Source of the DNA: Sedimenticola sp.
GTDB lineage: Bacteria; Pseudomonadota; Gammaproteobacteria; Chromatiales; Chromatiaceae
DNA: 64,000 nucleotides
Direction: 5' to 3'
NCBI GenBank assembly: GCA_026984735.1
Contig: JALSRN010000094.1
Location: forward strand, 40,900 to 104,899
The notes under the pieces are model-generated. The model had not been told where the DNA came from. It saw only the letters and a list, made by a program, of their open reading frames with translations, and searched no databases. A program made the position numbers and the translations under genes. This document shows positions 1 through 10,364 of this stretch, in pieces. Positions within the stretch are counted from its first letter, which is position 1, and each line of letters opens with the position of its first letter.

Positions 1-1241
1 CGGTGCTCTTCTGGTTGAACGCTTCCGACGCGGCGCTGGAAGGGGCGGCCTGGAGCGGTGCCGCGCTCTCCATCCTGCTCTTTTTCGGCCGCTGGGAACG
101 AGGAAATCTGATCCTGCTCTTTCTTCTCTATCTCTCCCTCTATCGGGCGGGGCAGGTCTTCATGAACTTCCAGTGGGACACCCTGCTGCTGGAAGCGGGG
201 CTGCTGGCGGTCTTCCTCCAGCGGGCTCCCACCCGACTGGCGCTTCTTCTCTACCACTGGCTGCTGTTCCGGCTGCGCTTCATGTCGGGCTTCTTCAAGC
301 TGGCCACGGGCGACCCGTCGTGGCGCCATTTCACCGCCCTGGACCACTATTTCGAGACCCAGCCCCTGCCCCACGCCGGCGCCTGGTTCGCCCATTGGCT
401 GCCCGAATGGCTGCACCGCGCGGGCGTGGGCTTCACCTTCTTCTCCGAGCTGGTGGTTCCCTTCTTCATCTTTCTGCCCCGCCCCTTCCGCCTCGCCGCG
501 GTGGCTGTCACTCTGGCGATGCAGGCGATGATCCTGGCCACTTCGAATCACAATTTCTTCAACCTGCTCACCATCGCGCTCTGCCTTCTCTTGCTCGACG
601 ACAAGGTGCTGGCGCGGTTGCTCCCGAAAGGCTTGCGCCGGCGCCTCCATCGCAAGTCGCCGCAGACGCCCCTTTTCGGCCATCGGGCGGCGCTGCTGGG
701 GGTGGCCGTGGTGCTGGTGCTCTCCAGCCTCTCGGGGTTCTACGCCTTCGCCACCGGCCGCCACCCGCCGGCGCCGCTGGAGGCGCTGCGCAAGGGCGCC
801 CAGAATTTCGGCGTGGGCGTGGTCTATCACGTCTTTCCGAACATGCAGACCGAACGCCAGGAGCTCATCGTCGAAGGGTCGAACGATGGCAAGAGCTGGA
901 AGCCCTACCGTTTCCGCTACAAGCCGCAGGCGCTGGACGAACGCCCCCCGTTCATCGTGCCCCACCAGCCGCGGCTCGATTGGCTGATGTGGTTTGTTCC
1001 CACTCAGCATCCGCTGCAGCTCTACTGGTTCGGGGAGTTCATGTATTCCTTGGAACGGGGGTCCAAGCCGGTGTTGAAGCTGCTCGCCCACAACCCCTTC
1101 CCGGATGGTCCGCCCAGATATCTGCGGGTGACCGCCTGGCGCTATCGCTTCACCACGCCGGAGGAGCGCCGGAAAACGGGCCGCTGGTGGCACCGGGAAT
1201 ACCTGGGGATCTTCCCCATGGTGCCGCCGCGAAAACCGTGA
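1..1241 (+). CDS. lipase maturation factor (LMF1-like) family membrane protein, 5' truncated by window edge
   Basis: ORF open to left edge; multiple TM segments and LMF-like motifs (RFMSGFFKLATGDPSW, ALDHYFETQPLPH). Confidence 0.8.
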   Translation, partial: VLFWLNASDAALEGAAWSGAALSILLFFGRWERGNLILLFLLYLSLYRAGQVFMNFQWDTLLLEAGLLAVFLQRAPTRLALLLYHWLLFRLRFMSGFFKLATGDPSWRHFTALDHYFETQPLPHAGAWFAHWLPEWLHRAGVGFTFFSELVVPFFIFLPRPFRLAAVAVTLAMQAMILATSNHNFFNLLTIALCLLLLDDKVLARLLPKGLRRRLHRKSPQTPLFGHRAALLGVAVVLVLSSLSGFYAFATGRHPPAPLEALRKGAQNFGVGVVYHVFPNMQTERQELIVEGSNDGKSWKPYRFRYKPQALDERPPFIVPHQPRLDWLMWFVPTQHPLQLYWFGEFMYSLERGSKPVLKLLAHNPFPDGPPRYLRVTAWRYRFTTPEERRKTGRWWHREYLGIFPMVPPRKP

Positions 1242-1293
1242 AAAAAAATCCGAGGGGCGGGCGGACCGGGAGAGCGGGAGCGCACCCGGCCCC

Positions 1294-3144
1294 TTATCGG
1301 CCGGCTCCCGCTCGACCCTCTCCTGCGGAACGGCCGAGGCGATGGAGCGCCGTCCGCCATCCGGCGCAGGCCTCGGGGTGACGGCGGATGGCGGCGACGA
1401 TGCGCTCCACCCAGGGCGACTCCGCACACGGAACCGGCGGAGAGGCGCCGCGGCCGAAATTGTCGTCCATGTTGTCGAGAAAGCGGCGGATCTCCTCCAC
1501 CGCCACGCCGGCGCCGGCGTGGCCGTGCCACCACCGATCCGGATCCTCCAGACACCGCCGGATGGCGGCCAGCCGGCCCACCACCTCCCGCCGCCGCTCG
1601 CCGTAGCGTCGCGCCAGCTCTTCGAACACCGCCTCCACCACCTCCCGCACCCGCGGCTCGCCGGGCACCTTCTCGGGATACCCCAGGTCGGTGAGCCGCT
1701 CCACGCTGAACAACATGAGATCGCCGTGAAACTGGCGCTCGATCTCTCCGGCGAGGTCCACCTTTCCGCGGCGCCGTTCCACTCCCGGCCGGAACTCGGA
1801 AGCGCCCCTCTCCTCCAGCGTGCGCTTGTGCATCAAGGGCAGATTGGCCGACAGGAAACCATCTCCCTCCTGGGTGCGCAGCAGTCTTCCCAATACCGGT
1901 CCCGCCATGCGCAAGCCCAGATCCGCGAAAGGGATGAAATGGAGCAACCCTTCGGCGGAGACCGCATAGTTGCCGGTGTAGACGGTACGGGCCGGCTGCA
2001 GGCTCTCCATCACCGGCCGGTGGCGATAACAGGTGAGACGCGTCGGATGCTCCCCATCGAAGAAACGGTCCAGGCGCCTGGCGAACTCCCGCAGCACCTC
2101 GAGCTGATCGTGCGCCCCCCGCAGAGGACAGGGAAAGGAGTGGGGGCGCGACGCCTGGCGAAAACCGAAAAGATCGGCCATGTCGTGGTAGGCGGCGCCC
2201 TCCGCGCCCGGGGAGACGTCGTGAAAGCCGCAAGGATCGTCGGCCGCCCCCTCGCCCACCCGTTGCAGAAAGGCGAGAAGATCTTCGAGCAGATTGCCGG
2301 CCATGACCGCAGGCGCCACCGGCGGATCGCCCACCACCTTGCCGGTGACCACCACCGGCCGGTGGAGGGAAAAGATGCGGTCCAGATGGTGGAAATAGTT
2401 CACCGCCATCCACCGCCGCGCCCCCGACGCGTCGCAATGGAGCACTTCGAAACTCTCGTCGCTGTCCACGAAAAGAAACAGCGACCGCGGCTCCGCCACC
2501 GCCATCCGGGCCAGATGGAGATAGACCAGATTGCGCATGCGCGAGGCGCCCTTGCGCCCCAGATCGGCGAGAGGGAGCGCGCCGAGGGCCGGCTCCAGCC
2601 GGGGGTCCTCCGGAAGCTCGTCGAGCAGCCGGCGCTGGGCGTGGGGATGGAAATGGATCACTTCCAGCCCTTGTTGGCCGAACCGCGCGGCCAGATCGGC
2701 GTGGCGCCGGATGGACGCGGAATCCCCGCTGTCGTCCGCCACCACCACCCTCACCGCCGGATAGCGACCCTGCCGGACGCCCCCGTATTCGAAAGCGCGA
2801 CACAAGGCCAGCAGACTTTGTAGGCAGGCTTCCAACTGGCGCGGCCGGTCGGCCACCGGAATCACCACCACGAAACGGTGGCGCCGCTCCTCGCCGGCCA
2901 GGACGATCAGATGCTCATGCTCGCGGTGGAGCGCTTGCAGCCGCTCCAGTTCCTCCTCCGTGGCGCCCTCTTCCCAGAAGAGCGCCTCGGCCAGATCGAG
3001 AAGCTCTCCATAGAGTTCCAGGGTGCCGGCGAGCCGGCACTGAGAAAGGCTGGCCGCCAGCCGCCGGCGCAGGTCGGCCACCCGCGGGTCATCGCCGCGA
3101 CGATCGAAGAAAGCCCTGGCCTGCGCGAAAAAGCTGAAGCCCAT
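1294..3144 (-). CDS. glycosyltransferase-like protein (GT2-type fold suspected), 616 aa
   Basis: Start MGFSFFAQARAFF overlaps the upstream stop (TGATG); contains FVVVIPVADRPRQLEACLQSL and FLFVDSDES. Confidence 0.65.
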   Translation of the reverse strand: MGFSFFAQARAFFDRRGDDPRVADLRRRLAASLSQCRLAGTLELYGELLDLAEALFWEEGATEEELERLQALHREHEHLIVLAGEERRHRFVVVIPVADRPRQLEACLQSLLALCRAFEYGGVRQGRYPAVRVVVADDSGDSASIRRHADLAARFGQQGLEVIHFHPHAQRRLLDELPEDPRLEPALGALPLADLGRKGASRMRNLVYLHLARMAVAEPRSLFLFVDSDESFEVLHCDASGARRWMAVNYFHHLDRIFSLHRPVVVTGKVVGDPPVAPAVMAGNLLEDLLAFLQRVGEGAADDPCGFHDVSPGAEGAAYHDMADLFGFRQASRPHSFPCPLRGAHDQLEVLREFARRLDRFFDGEHPTRLTCYRHRPVMESLQPARTVYTGNYAVSAEGLLHFIPFADLGLRMAGPVLGRLLRTQEGDGFLSANLPLMHKRTLEERGASEFRPGVERRRGKVDLAGEIERQFHGDLMLFSVERLTDLGYPEKVPGEPRVREVVEAVFEELARRYGERRREVVGRLAAIRRCLEDPDRWWHGHAGAGVAVEEIRRFLDNMDDNFGRGASPPVPCAESPWVERIVAAIRRHPEACAGWRTALHRLGRSAGEGRAGAGR

Positions 3145-4790
3145 CAGCGCCGGGTACGGTAGTCGGGAAAAGCGTCCTTGTCGATGACGATCTCGATGAG
3201 GTTGAGGCCCTCTTCCAGATCGAGCTCCTCGAAGAGCGCGTCCACCTCCTCCTCGCGTTCCACCCGGCGGTGTTCCATGCCAAAGGCTTCGGCCAGCAGC
3301 CGGAAATCGGGGTTGACGAAGTCGCAGTCGATGTACCGCCCGCCATATTGCTGGTACTGGTTCTTGCGGATCAATCCCATGGTGCCGTTGTTGAACAGCA
3401 CCACGTTGAGGGGAATGCGATAGTTGCGCGCCGTCATCAGCTCCATGGCGCACATCTGAAAACCGCCGTCGCCGACGATGGCGAAAGCGGGCGCCTCTTG
3501 GACGAAGCGGGCGCCGATGGCGGCTGGAATGGCGTGGCCGAGGGAAGAGATCCCCGAGTTGGGAAAGTAGCGGTTGCGGGAGGAGACCTGAAAGAGATTC
3601 TGGGCGAAGATGATGTTGTCGTCGAACACCATCAGCGGCCCGGGGAAGCGCTCTTCCAGCCGTTCGAAGAAGCGGGCCACCAGGCCGAAGCCGGAGAGGA
3701 AATCGCGTCCCGCCTGCCGTTTGCCCTCGCCCGCCGGGCTCGGCGCGGCCTCGGGCTCCGGCCGGTCGCCCAACCGCCGCAGCACGCCCTCCAGCACCTC
3801 GGCGACGTCGCCGGCCAGCGCCACATCGGCGTGGAACGCCTTTTCGAGCTGGCCGGGGTCGCGGTCCACCTGCAACAGGATGCGGCCGTTCAGCAGCGCC
3901 TGATCCCAGGTGTAGCTGGTCCGCTCGTTGAAGCCGGCGCCGAGAAAGAGCAGCAGGTCCGCCCGCTCCAGAATGTGGCGCCGCGCGTGCCCACCCGAGG
4001 TGACCCCGAGGCTGCCCAGCGCCAGCGGCGACTCCTCGTCGATCACCCCCTTGGCCTTGAGGCTGCTGGCCACGGGGGCGTTCAAGCGGCGGCTGAGCCG
4101 CTCCACCAGCTCCTGAGCGCCGGCGCGGATGCAGCCGTAGCCGGCCACGATCACCGGGTGGCGCGCCGCCAGCAGATGCTCGCACAACCTTTCCAGCCGA
4201 TCGCCGTCCAGGGCCCCTTTCGATTGGAGGGAGGGGACGGCGATCTCTTCGAGCCGCTGCTCTTCGATCCGCTCCCTCTGCACGTTGAAGGGAAAGCTGA
4301 GCAGCACCGGTCCGGGATCGCGGGAACGCAGGATGCGCGCCGCCTGCCCCAGCACGTTGGGCAGGTAGTCGGTGCGTTCCACCAGCCGGGCATAGCGGGT
4401 GATCCCTTGGAAGAGCGCCACTTGGTCGATGGCCCCGCCTTCGCCGGAACTCTCCTGCAACCCTCCCTTTCCGAAGATGTGGGTGGAGGTCTCGCCGGTG
4501 ACGGCGAGCACCGGCAGCCGGTCGGCGTAGGCGTTGGCGATGCCGGTGACCAGATTGGTGGCGCCCGGTCCCGCGGTGGCGATGCAGGCACCGATACGCT
4601 CCGAGGCGCGAGCGTAGCCGCCGGCCATGAAGGCGGCCCCCTGCTCGTGCTTGGCCAGCACCGTATGGATGGAAGCGTGGTGCAGCGCGTCGTACACCGG
4701 CAGGATGTGTGCGCCGGGCATGCCGAAGATGTGCCGGATTCCCAGCCGCTCCATGAAACGGACGACAAACTCGCTGACGGGGATCTCCAT
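3144..4790 (-). CDS. thiamine diphosphate-dependent enzyme, acetolactate synthase-like
   Basis: MEIPVSEFVVRFMERLGIRHIFGMPG..., KHEQGAAFMAGGYAR, ThDP motif GDGGFQMCAMELMTARNYRIPLNVVLFNN. Confidence 0.85.
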   Translation of the reverse strand: MEIPVSEFVVRFMERLGIRHIFGMPGAHILPVYDALHHASIHTVLAKHEQGAAFMAGGYARASERIGACIATAGPGATNLVTGIANAYADRLPVLAVTGETSTHIFGKGGLQESSGEGGAIDQVALFQGITRYARLVERTDYLPNVLGQAARILRSRDPGPVLLSFPFNVQRERIEEQRLEEIAVPSLQSKGALDGDRLERLCEHLLAARHPVIVAGYGCIRAGAQELVERLSRRLNAPVASSLKAKGVIDEESPLALGSLGVTSGGHARRHILERADLLLFLGAGFNERTSYTWDQALLNGRILLQVDRDPGQLEKAFHADVALAGDVAEVLEGVLRRLGDRPEPEAAPSPAGEGKRQAGRDFLSGFGLVARFFERLEERFPGPLMVFDDNIIFAQNLFQVSSRNRYFPNSGISSLGHAIPAAIGARFVQEAPAFAIVGDGGFQMCAMELMTARNYRIPLNVVLFNNGTMGLIRKNQYQQYGGRYIDCDFVNPDFRLLAEAFGMEHRRVEREEEVDALFEELDLEEGLNLIEIVIDKDAFPDYRTRR

Positions 4791-4824
4791 GGAGGCGGCC
4801 GGCGGGGGAACGGATTGGCAGAGG

Positions 4825-4830
4825 ATTATA
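4825..4830 (-). promoter_or_regulatory. candidate -10 (TATAAT on minus strand) for the ThDP enzyme/glycosyltransferase operon
   Basis: Perfect TATAAT 35 nt upstream of the start codon; -35 weak (GATTGG at 17 nt). Confidence 0.4.
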
Positions 4831-4902
4831 CCAAGAGAAAGCGATGGCCAATCGGCCGCCTTCACGGGGGCGGGAGAAACGGCCCTCGGGAGGGCGAAGG
4901 GC

Positions 4903-5808
4903 TCAAACCTTGGAGAAGAGCGGTCGGCGGCGGCGCCAGAACCGCCGGCGCATGGCCGGCCTCCATCGCCAGCGCCGGCCGTCGCACGGCTCCAACACCA
5001 GCTCTTCGCCCGCCTCCATGGCCGCCGCGATCCGCTTCTCGAGCCGCGCCAGAGCCCGCAGCCGGGCGTCGTCGTCGCCCCGGTCGCGCGCCCGTTCCAG
5101 CTGGCGGAAAAGAGCGAGCCGCACTCCCTGCGTCCGGGTCGTGGCCAGCCGTTCCAAGCCACGGGCCAGGCAGTCGCCATCGGCCTCCAGATCGGCGGGC
5201 CTGTGGCCCCGCGGTTCCGGCAAGCGGCCGCCTCCCTCGAACCAGAGGCCGTTCACCGGTGCTTCCAGGGAGTGGAACAGCATCTGGGTCTCGTTGAGCA
5301 GGCCGCGCCAGAATCGGGCCTGCTCCCCGCTGGGCATGGAGTCGTAGAGGTTCTTTCCCCGAGCTTCGCGCAGCGGGACGAAAACCGCCTCCACCGGCCG
5401 TGGGGTGAAAAGAAACCAGTGGCCCGGCGCCGGTATCTTCAGCTCCAGGCCTTCGCCAGCGAAGTGTTCGTTGAACCGCTGCCGACAGGACTCCGCCAGC
5501 GCGGCGGTGATGTCGCCTTCCTCCAGGGGGAAGAGCAGCAGCCGGTCGCGATCGGCGCGGTAGTGGACGGGGTGGACCCGAAGCACCCACCCTGGCGGGG
5601 CCTCGCCGGTGAGGCCCAACCAGCAGATGGGCGCCGCGGCCCGTTGGTCGGCGGGGATTCCAAAGAGGTCGAAAAGGGCTGCTTCCCTGTCGGCCGGCCC
5701 CTCCGTTTGGTCCCCCCGCGCCACGAGCCGTTCCAGCGCCGGCAGGGAAAGCGACGGCGAAGCGTCGGGCCAGGGGTCGAAGAGCGCGGGAACGATGAAA
5801 TGCTGCAT
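4903..5808 (-). CDS. RpfE-like / phosphoglycerate-mutase-like regulatory protein
   Basis: MQHFIVPALFDPWPD..., CWLGLTGEAPPGWVLRVHPVHYRADRDRLLLF...; resembles the family adjacent to recJ in other gammaproteobacteria. Confidence 0.55.
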   Translation of the reverse strand: MQHFIVPALFDPWPDASPSLSLPALERLVARGDQTEGPADREAALFDLFGIPADQRAAAPICWLGLTGEAPPGWVLRVHPVHYRADRDRLLLFPLEEGDITAALAESCRQRFNEHFAGEGLELKIPAPGHWFLFTPRPVEAVFVPLREARGKNLYDSMPSGEQARFWRGLLNETQMLFHSLEAPVNGLWFEGGGRLPEPRGHRPADLEADGDCLARGLERLATTRTQGVRLALFRQLERARDRGDDDARLRALARLEKRIAAAMEAGEELVLEPCDGRRWRWRPAMRRRFWRRRRPLFSKV

Positions 5809-5843
5809 GGCCCGCCCCGGCGGCCGATCCGGTGGACGCCGGC

Positions 5844-6920
5844 TCAGAGATTCCCCAGGATCGCCTCCTTCACCGCCGCCAGCTCCGCCTCGATGACGAT
5901 GGGTTCGCCGCTGCACTGCCGGATGGCGGTGTCGGGATCCTTGAGCCCGTTGCCGGTGAGCGTGCAGACCACCTTGCTCCCTTCGGGGATCTTCCCGGAG
6001 CGGATGTCGCGCATGGCGCCCGCCAGCGAGGTGGCCGAGGCGGGCTCGCAGAAGATCCCCTCCCGTTCCGCCAACAGCTTCTGGGCGGCGAGAATCTCTT
6101 CGTCGGTGCACTCGTCGAACCAGCCACCGGACTCCTTTTGGGCGTTCCAGGCCTTGTCCCACGACTGCGGATGGCCGATGCGGATGGCGGTGGCCACAGT
6201 CTCGGGGTTGTCCACCGGCCCGCCGCGCAGGAAGGGAGCGGAGCCCGCCGCCTGGTACCCCACCATCACCGGCGCCGAGTTGACGATGCCGTGGTCACGG
6301 TATTCGCTGTAGCCCTTCCAGTAAGCGGTGATGTTGCCCGCGTTGCCCACCGGCAGGCAGTGGTAGTCGGGGGCCGATTCCAGCTCCTCGACGATCTCGA
6401 AGGCGGCGGTCTTCTGCCCTTCGATACGGAAGGGGTTGATGGAGTTGACGATGGTCACCGGCGCCTCTTTGGCCACCTCTTTCACCAGGCGCATGCCGTC
6501 GTCGAAGTTGCCCTTGAGCTGAATGGTGACCGCGCCGTACATCATGGTCTGGGCCAGTTTGCCCATGGCGATCTTGCCCTCAGGAATGAGCACGAAGGCG
6601 GCGATGCCGGCACGCGCGGCGTAGGCCGCCGCCGAGGCGGAGGTGTTTCCCGTGGAGGCGCAGATCACCGCCTGGCTGCCCTCCTCCACCGCCTTGGTCA
6701 CCGCCATGGTCATGCCGCGATCCTTGAAGGAGCCGGTGGGGTTGAGCCCCTCGTATTTCACGTAGATGTCCACCTCGCGACCCAGCTCGCGGGGGATGTT
6801 GTTGAGGCGGATCAGGGGCGTGTTGCCCTCGCCCAGGCTGATGATGCGGGTGTCGTCGGAGACCGGCAGGCGGTCGCGGTATTTGTTGATGAGTCCGGTG
6901 TAACGGGGACGGAATGGCAT
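5844..6920 (-). CDS. thrC: threonine synthase
   Basis: [54 protein letters not shown] motif. Confidence 0.95.
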   Translation of the reverse strand: MPFRPRYTGLINKYRDRLPVSDDTRIISLGEGNTPLIRLNNIPRELGREVDIYVKYEGLNPTGSFKDRGMTMAVTKAVEEGSQAVICASTGNTSASAAAYAARAGIAAFVLIPEGKIAMGKLAQTMMYGAVTIQLKGNFDDGMRLVKEVAKEAPVTIVNSINPFRIEGQKTAAFEIVEELESAPDYHCLPVGNAGNITAYWKGYSEYRDHGIVNSAPVMVGYQAAGSAPFLRGGPVDNPETVATAIRIGHPQSWDKAWNAQKESGGWFDECTDEEILAAQKLLAEREGIFCEPASATSLAGAMRDIRSGKIPEGSKVVCTLTGNGLKDPDTAIRQCSGEPIVIEAELAAVKEAILGNL

Positions 6921-7060
6921 GATGATCGTCTCTGTGTTGCTTCCGATGAAATGGGGCGGGACGCCGCGCCTCCTCCCTAAGGAGGACCGCGCTTTTCCCG
7001 ACGCCCCGATTCTACTTCGCCACGATGGGCAAGGCGCGAGCCACCGTCAACGCCAATGGT

Positions 7061-8371
7061 TCAACCGAGCTGCTCCACCCGGATGCGCGCCACCGGCCCG
7101 GTGACCACCTCCAGCGCCTCCATCGCCTCGATGGCCCGGTTCATGCGCCCCTCCTCCACCGCATGGGTGAGCATCACCAAAGGCACCTGGGCCTCGCCCT
7201 CGGCGGGTTCCTGCTGTTTGATCGCCTCGATGCTGATGCCCGCGTCTCCAAGGATGCCGGTGAGCCGCGCCAACACTCCCGGCTTGTCTTTCACGGTGAG
7301 GCGCAGATAGTAGGCGGTGACCACCTGCTCCATCTCCAACACCGGCAGGTCGGAAAGCTCGTCGGGCTGGAAGGCGAGGTGCGGCACCCGGTTTCCGGGG
7401 TCGGTGGTGAGCGTGCGGGCGACGTCGATGATGTCCGCCACCACCGCCGACGCCGTGGGCAGGGAGCCGGCCCCCGCGCCATAATAGAGGGTGGGCCCCA
7501 CGGCGTCCCCCTGCACCAGCACGGCGTTCATCACGCCGTCCACATTGGCGATGAGCCGCCGCTCGGGAATCAGGGTGGGATGCACCCGCAGCTCGATGCC
7601 CCGGTCGGTCTTGCGCGTCACCCCCAGGTGCTTGATGCGGTAGCCGAACTCCTCGGCGTAGGCCACGTCCTGCGGCTCGATGCGGGAGATTCCTTCGGTG
7701 TAGCACTTGTCGAACTGCAGGGGGATGCCGAAGGCCAGAGAGGCGAGAATGGTGAGCTTGTGCGCGGCGTCGATCCCCTCCACGTCGAAGGTGGGATCCG
7801 CCTCGGCATAGCCCAGCGCCTGCGCCTCCTTGAGCACCTCCTCGAACTGACGCCCCTTGTCGCGCATCTCGGTGAGGATGAAATTGCCGGTGCCGTTGAT
7901 GATGCCGGCGATCCACTGGATGTGGTTGGCCGCCAGCCCTTCGCGCAGCGCCTTGATGATGGGAATGCCACCGGCCACCGCCGCCTCGAAGGCCACGGTG
8001 ACTCCTTGCCGCTGCGCGGCGGAAAAGATCTCGTTGCCGTGCAATGCGATGAGCGCCTTGTTGGCGGTGACCACCTGTTTGCCATTGTCGATGGCCTGCA
8101 GCACCAGCTCGCGGGCCGGCGAGTAGCCGCCGATCAGCTCCACCACGATCTCCACTTCGGGGTCGTTCACCACCTCGAAGGCGTCGTCGGTGAGTCGGAC
8201 CTCTTCCAATCCATCCAGGGCCTCGGGGTCGTAATGGCGCGCCGCGGCGTGCACCACGCGGATGTCGCGCCCGGCGCGACGGCTGATCTCGGCGGCGTTG
8301 CGGTGCAACACGTTGAGCGTGCCGCCTCCCACGGTTCCCAGGCCCAGCAATCCTACTTTCACCGGTTCCAA
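7061..8371 (-). CDS. hom: homoserine dehydrogenase (TTG start proposed)
   Basis: MEPVKVGLLGLGTVGGGTLNVL Rossmann motif, C-terminal ACT domain; AGGAG SD 8 nt before TTG at 8371. Confidence 0.95.
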   Translation of the reverse strand: MEPVKVGLLGLGTVGGGTLNVLHRNAAEISRRAGRDIRVVHAAARHYDPEALDGLEEVRLTDDAFEVVNDPEVEIVVELIGGYSPARELVLQAIDNGKQVVTANKALIALHGNEIFSAAQRQGVTVAFEAAVAGGIPIIKALREGLAANHIQWIAGIINGTGNFILTEMRDKGRQFEEVLKEAQALGYAEADPTFDVEGIDAAHKLTILASLAFGIPLQFDKCYTEGISRIEPQDVAYAEEFGYRIKHLGVTRKTDRGIELRVHPTLIPERRLIANVDGVMNAVLVQGDAVGPTLYYGAGAGSLPTASAVVADIIDVARTLTTDPGNRVPHLAFQPDELSDLPVLEMEQVVTAYYLRLTVKDKPGVLARLTGILGDAGISIEAIKQQEPAEGEAQVPLVMLTHAVEEGRMNRAIEAMEALEVVTGPVARIRVEQLG

Positions 8372-8420
8372 TTCTTTTTCTCCTGTGTTGCCGTTGAATG
8401 CCCCAAAGCCGAAGCCGAAC

Positions 8421-9605
8421 TCAGAGCAGTCCGTCCCGCCGGAACATTTCGCGGATGCCGCGGATCGCCTGGCGGGTGCGGTGCTCGTTTTCGATGAGCG
8501 CGAAGCGCACATGGGTGTCGCCATATTCTCCGAAGCCGATGCCGGGAGAGACCGCCACCTTGGCCTCCTTCAGCAGCTTCTTGGAAAACTCCAGCGACCC
8601 CATGCCCCGGTAAGGCTCTGGAATGGGCGCCCAGACGAACATGGTGGCCTTGGGGCGCCCCACCTTCCAGCCCACGTTGTTGAGGCCGTCGCACAAAGTG
8701 TTGCGGCGCGACTGGTACATGTCGCGGATCCGGGCCACGCACTCCTGCGGCCCCTCCAGCGCGGTGATGGCCGCCACCTGGATGGGGGTGAACATGCCGT
8801 AGTCGAGATAGGACTTGATTCTCGCCAACGCCGCCACCAGCGTTTCGTTGCCGCTCATGAAACCGACCCGCCAACCCGGCATGTTGTAACTCTTGGAGAG
8901 GGAGAAGAACTCCACGGCGATGTCCAGCGCCCCCGGCACCTGCAGGATGGAGGGCGCTTCGTAGCCGTCGAAGACGATGTCGGCGTAGGCCAGATCGTGA
9001 ATCACCCAGATGTTGTGCTCCTTGGCGATCTCCACCACCTTCTCGAAGAAATCGAGATTCACGCACTGGGTGGTGGGATTGCCGGGAAAGTTGAGCACCA
9101 GCATCTTGGGACGGGGCCAGGAGTCCTTGATCGCCTCCTCCAGCTTGCCGAAGAAATCCACCCCCTCCACCAGCGGCACATGGCGCACGTCGGCGCCGGC
9201 GATCACGAATCCCCATGGATGGATGGGATAGGCGGGGTTGGGCACCAGCACCGAATCGCCCGGCCCCAGGCAGGCGAGCGCGAGATGGGCCAGCCCCTCC
9301 TTGGAACCGATGGTGACGATGGACTGGGTCTCCGGATCCAGCTCCACGCCGTAGCGTTCCTCGTACCAGTTGCACATGGCCCGGCGCAGGCGGGGAATTC
9401 CCTTGGAGAGGGAATAGCGGTGGGTATCCTTGCGCTGGGCCGCTTCGCAAAGCTTCTCCACGATGTGCCGGGGCGTGGGCTGGTCGGGATTGCCCATGCC
9501 GAAATCGATGATGTCCTCACCGCGCGCCCGCGCCTTGGCTTTCAGTTCGTTGACGATGGCGAAGACATAGGGCGGCAGCCGCTTGATGCGGCGAAACTCT
9601 TCCAT
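8421..9605 (-). CDS. alaC: AlaC-type alanine/glutamate-pyruvate aminotransferase
   Basis: [59 protein letters not shown] lysine motif. Confidence 0.9.
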   Translation of the reverse strand: MEEFRRIKRLPPYVFAIVNELKAKARARGEDIIDFGMGNPDQPTPRHIVEKLCEAAQRKDTHRYSLSKGIPRLRRAMCNWYEERYGVELDPETQSIVTIGSKEGLAHLALACLGPGDSVLVPNPAYPIHPWGFVIAGADVRHVPLVEGVDFFGKLEEAIKDSWPRPKMLVLNFPGNPTTQCVNLDFFEKVVEIAKEHNIWVIHDLAYADIVFDGYEAPSILQVPGALDIAVEFFSLSKSYNMPGWRVGFMSGNETLVAALARIKSYLDYGMFTPIQVAAITALEGPQECVARIRDMYQSRRNTLCDGLNNVGWKVGRPKATMFVWAPIPEPYRGMGSLEFSKKLLKEAKVAVSPGIGFGEYGDTHVRFALIENEHRTRQAIRGIREMFRRDGLL

Positions 9606-9695
9606 CTCTGTGGCGGGCACGGACGAACCTCGGATAGAGCGCGAATCGGGCAAAACGGGTAAAGTACAGGAGCCCTCTGTAAAATTCAATCCGCC

Positions 9696-10064
9696 ATGAA
9701 ATTCACCGCCGATCTCATCGACAGCCCCTGGCTCGTCCGGGCCTACGAGCCCGGCTGCATCCGCGTGGGGGAGACCGAATGGCGACAGAGCATTCTGCTG
9801 ATCCCCGGCCATCCGGTGCAGCCCTGGCCGGTCACCGATCTCGACGCGATGGAGCCCGGCCTTCTCCAAGGCATCCTCGACCACCGCCCCGACCTGGTGC
9901 TCTTCGGCACCGGCGAGCGGCAGCGCTTTCCCCGACCCGCGCGCCTGGCGCCCCTCGTCGAAGCGGGAATCGGTCACGAAGTGATGGACACCGCCGCCGC
10001 CTGCCGCACCTTCAACATCCTGCTGGGAGAGGAGCGCCCGCTGGTGGCGGCGTTGATTCCCTGA
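9696..10064 (+). CDS. Mth938-like domain (DUF498) protein
   Basis: MKFTADL...[18 protein letters not shown]...[15 protein letters not shown]...[34 protein letters not shown]. Confidence 0.85.
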   Translation: MKFTADLIDSPWLVRAYEPGCIRVGETEWRQSILLIPGHPVQPWPVTDLDAMEPGLLQGILDHRPDLVLFGTGERQRFPRPARLAPLVEAGIGHEVMDTAAACRTFNILLGEERPLVAALIP

Positions 10065-10080
10065 TCCTGGGGGCGCGCAC

Positions 10081-10103
10081 AAAAAAGCCGGCTTCCAGCC
10101 GGC
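10081..10103 (-). terminator. intrinsic terminator of the small Gly-rich ORF
   Basis: Minus strand GCCGGCT-GGA-AGCCGGC (7-bp stem, 3-nt loop) followed by TTTTTTG. Confidence 0.75.
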
Positions 10104-10128
10104 AATGACGGTACGGTTCTACCGGAAC

Positions 10129-10275
10129 TCAGCCGGGGGAACCACCTCCCCCCGCGCCGCCTCCGGACATGACCGTAATCTCCTCCATTTCCATCCCTTG
10201 GTACAAACTTTTTTTCTTGCGGAAGCCTGACCGGCCTCTTCTGTGATTCTCGAGACACGCAACGAATGCGGTCAT
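10129..10275 (-). CDS. small 48-aa ORF with Gly-rich C-terminus: [48 protein letters not shown]
   Basis: Hand translation; AGGAGGAGGAG SD directly upstream; FNR box and -10 at correct spacing; terminator downstream. Confidence 0.6.
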   Translation of the reverse strand: MTAFVACLENHRRGRSGFRKKKSLYQGMEMEEITVMSGGGAGGGGSPG

Positions 10276-10364
10276 CACTCCTCCTCCTCTCGCTAAATGG
10301 TCACGCCGCCCCGAAAAACCTCCGTGAAATCGGGTAGGAACGACTTTTTGTGAGGTCGATTTCG

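Noticed and set aside
9974-10258. 94-aa minus-strand ORF (MSRESQKRPVRLPQEKKF...) overlapping the Gly-rich small ORF
   Set aside because: It has no SD of its own, overlaps the Mth938-like gene and reads through the predicted terminator; the 48-aa frame fits the promoter, SD and terminator better
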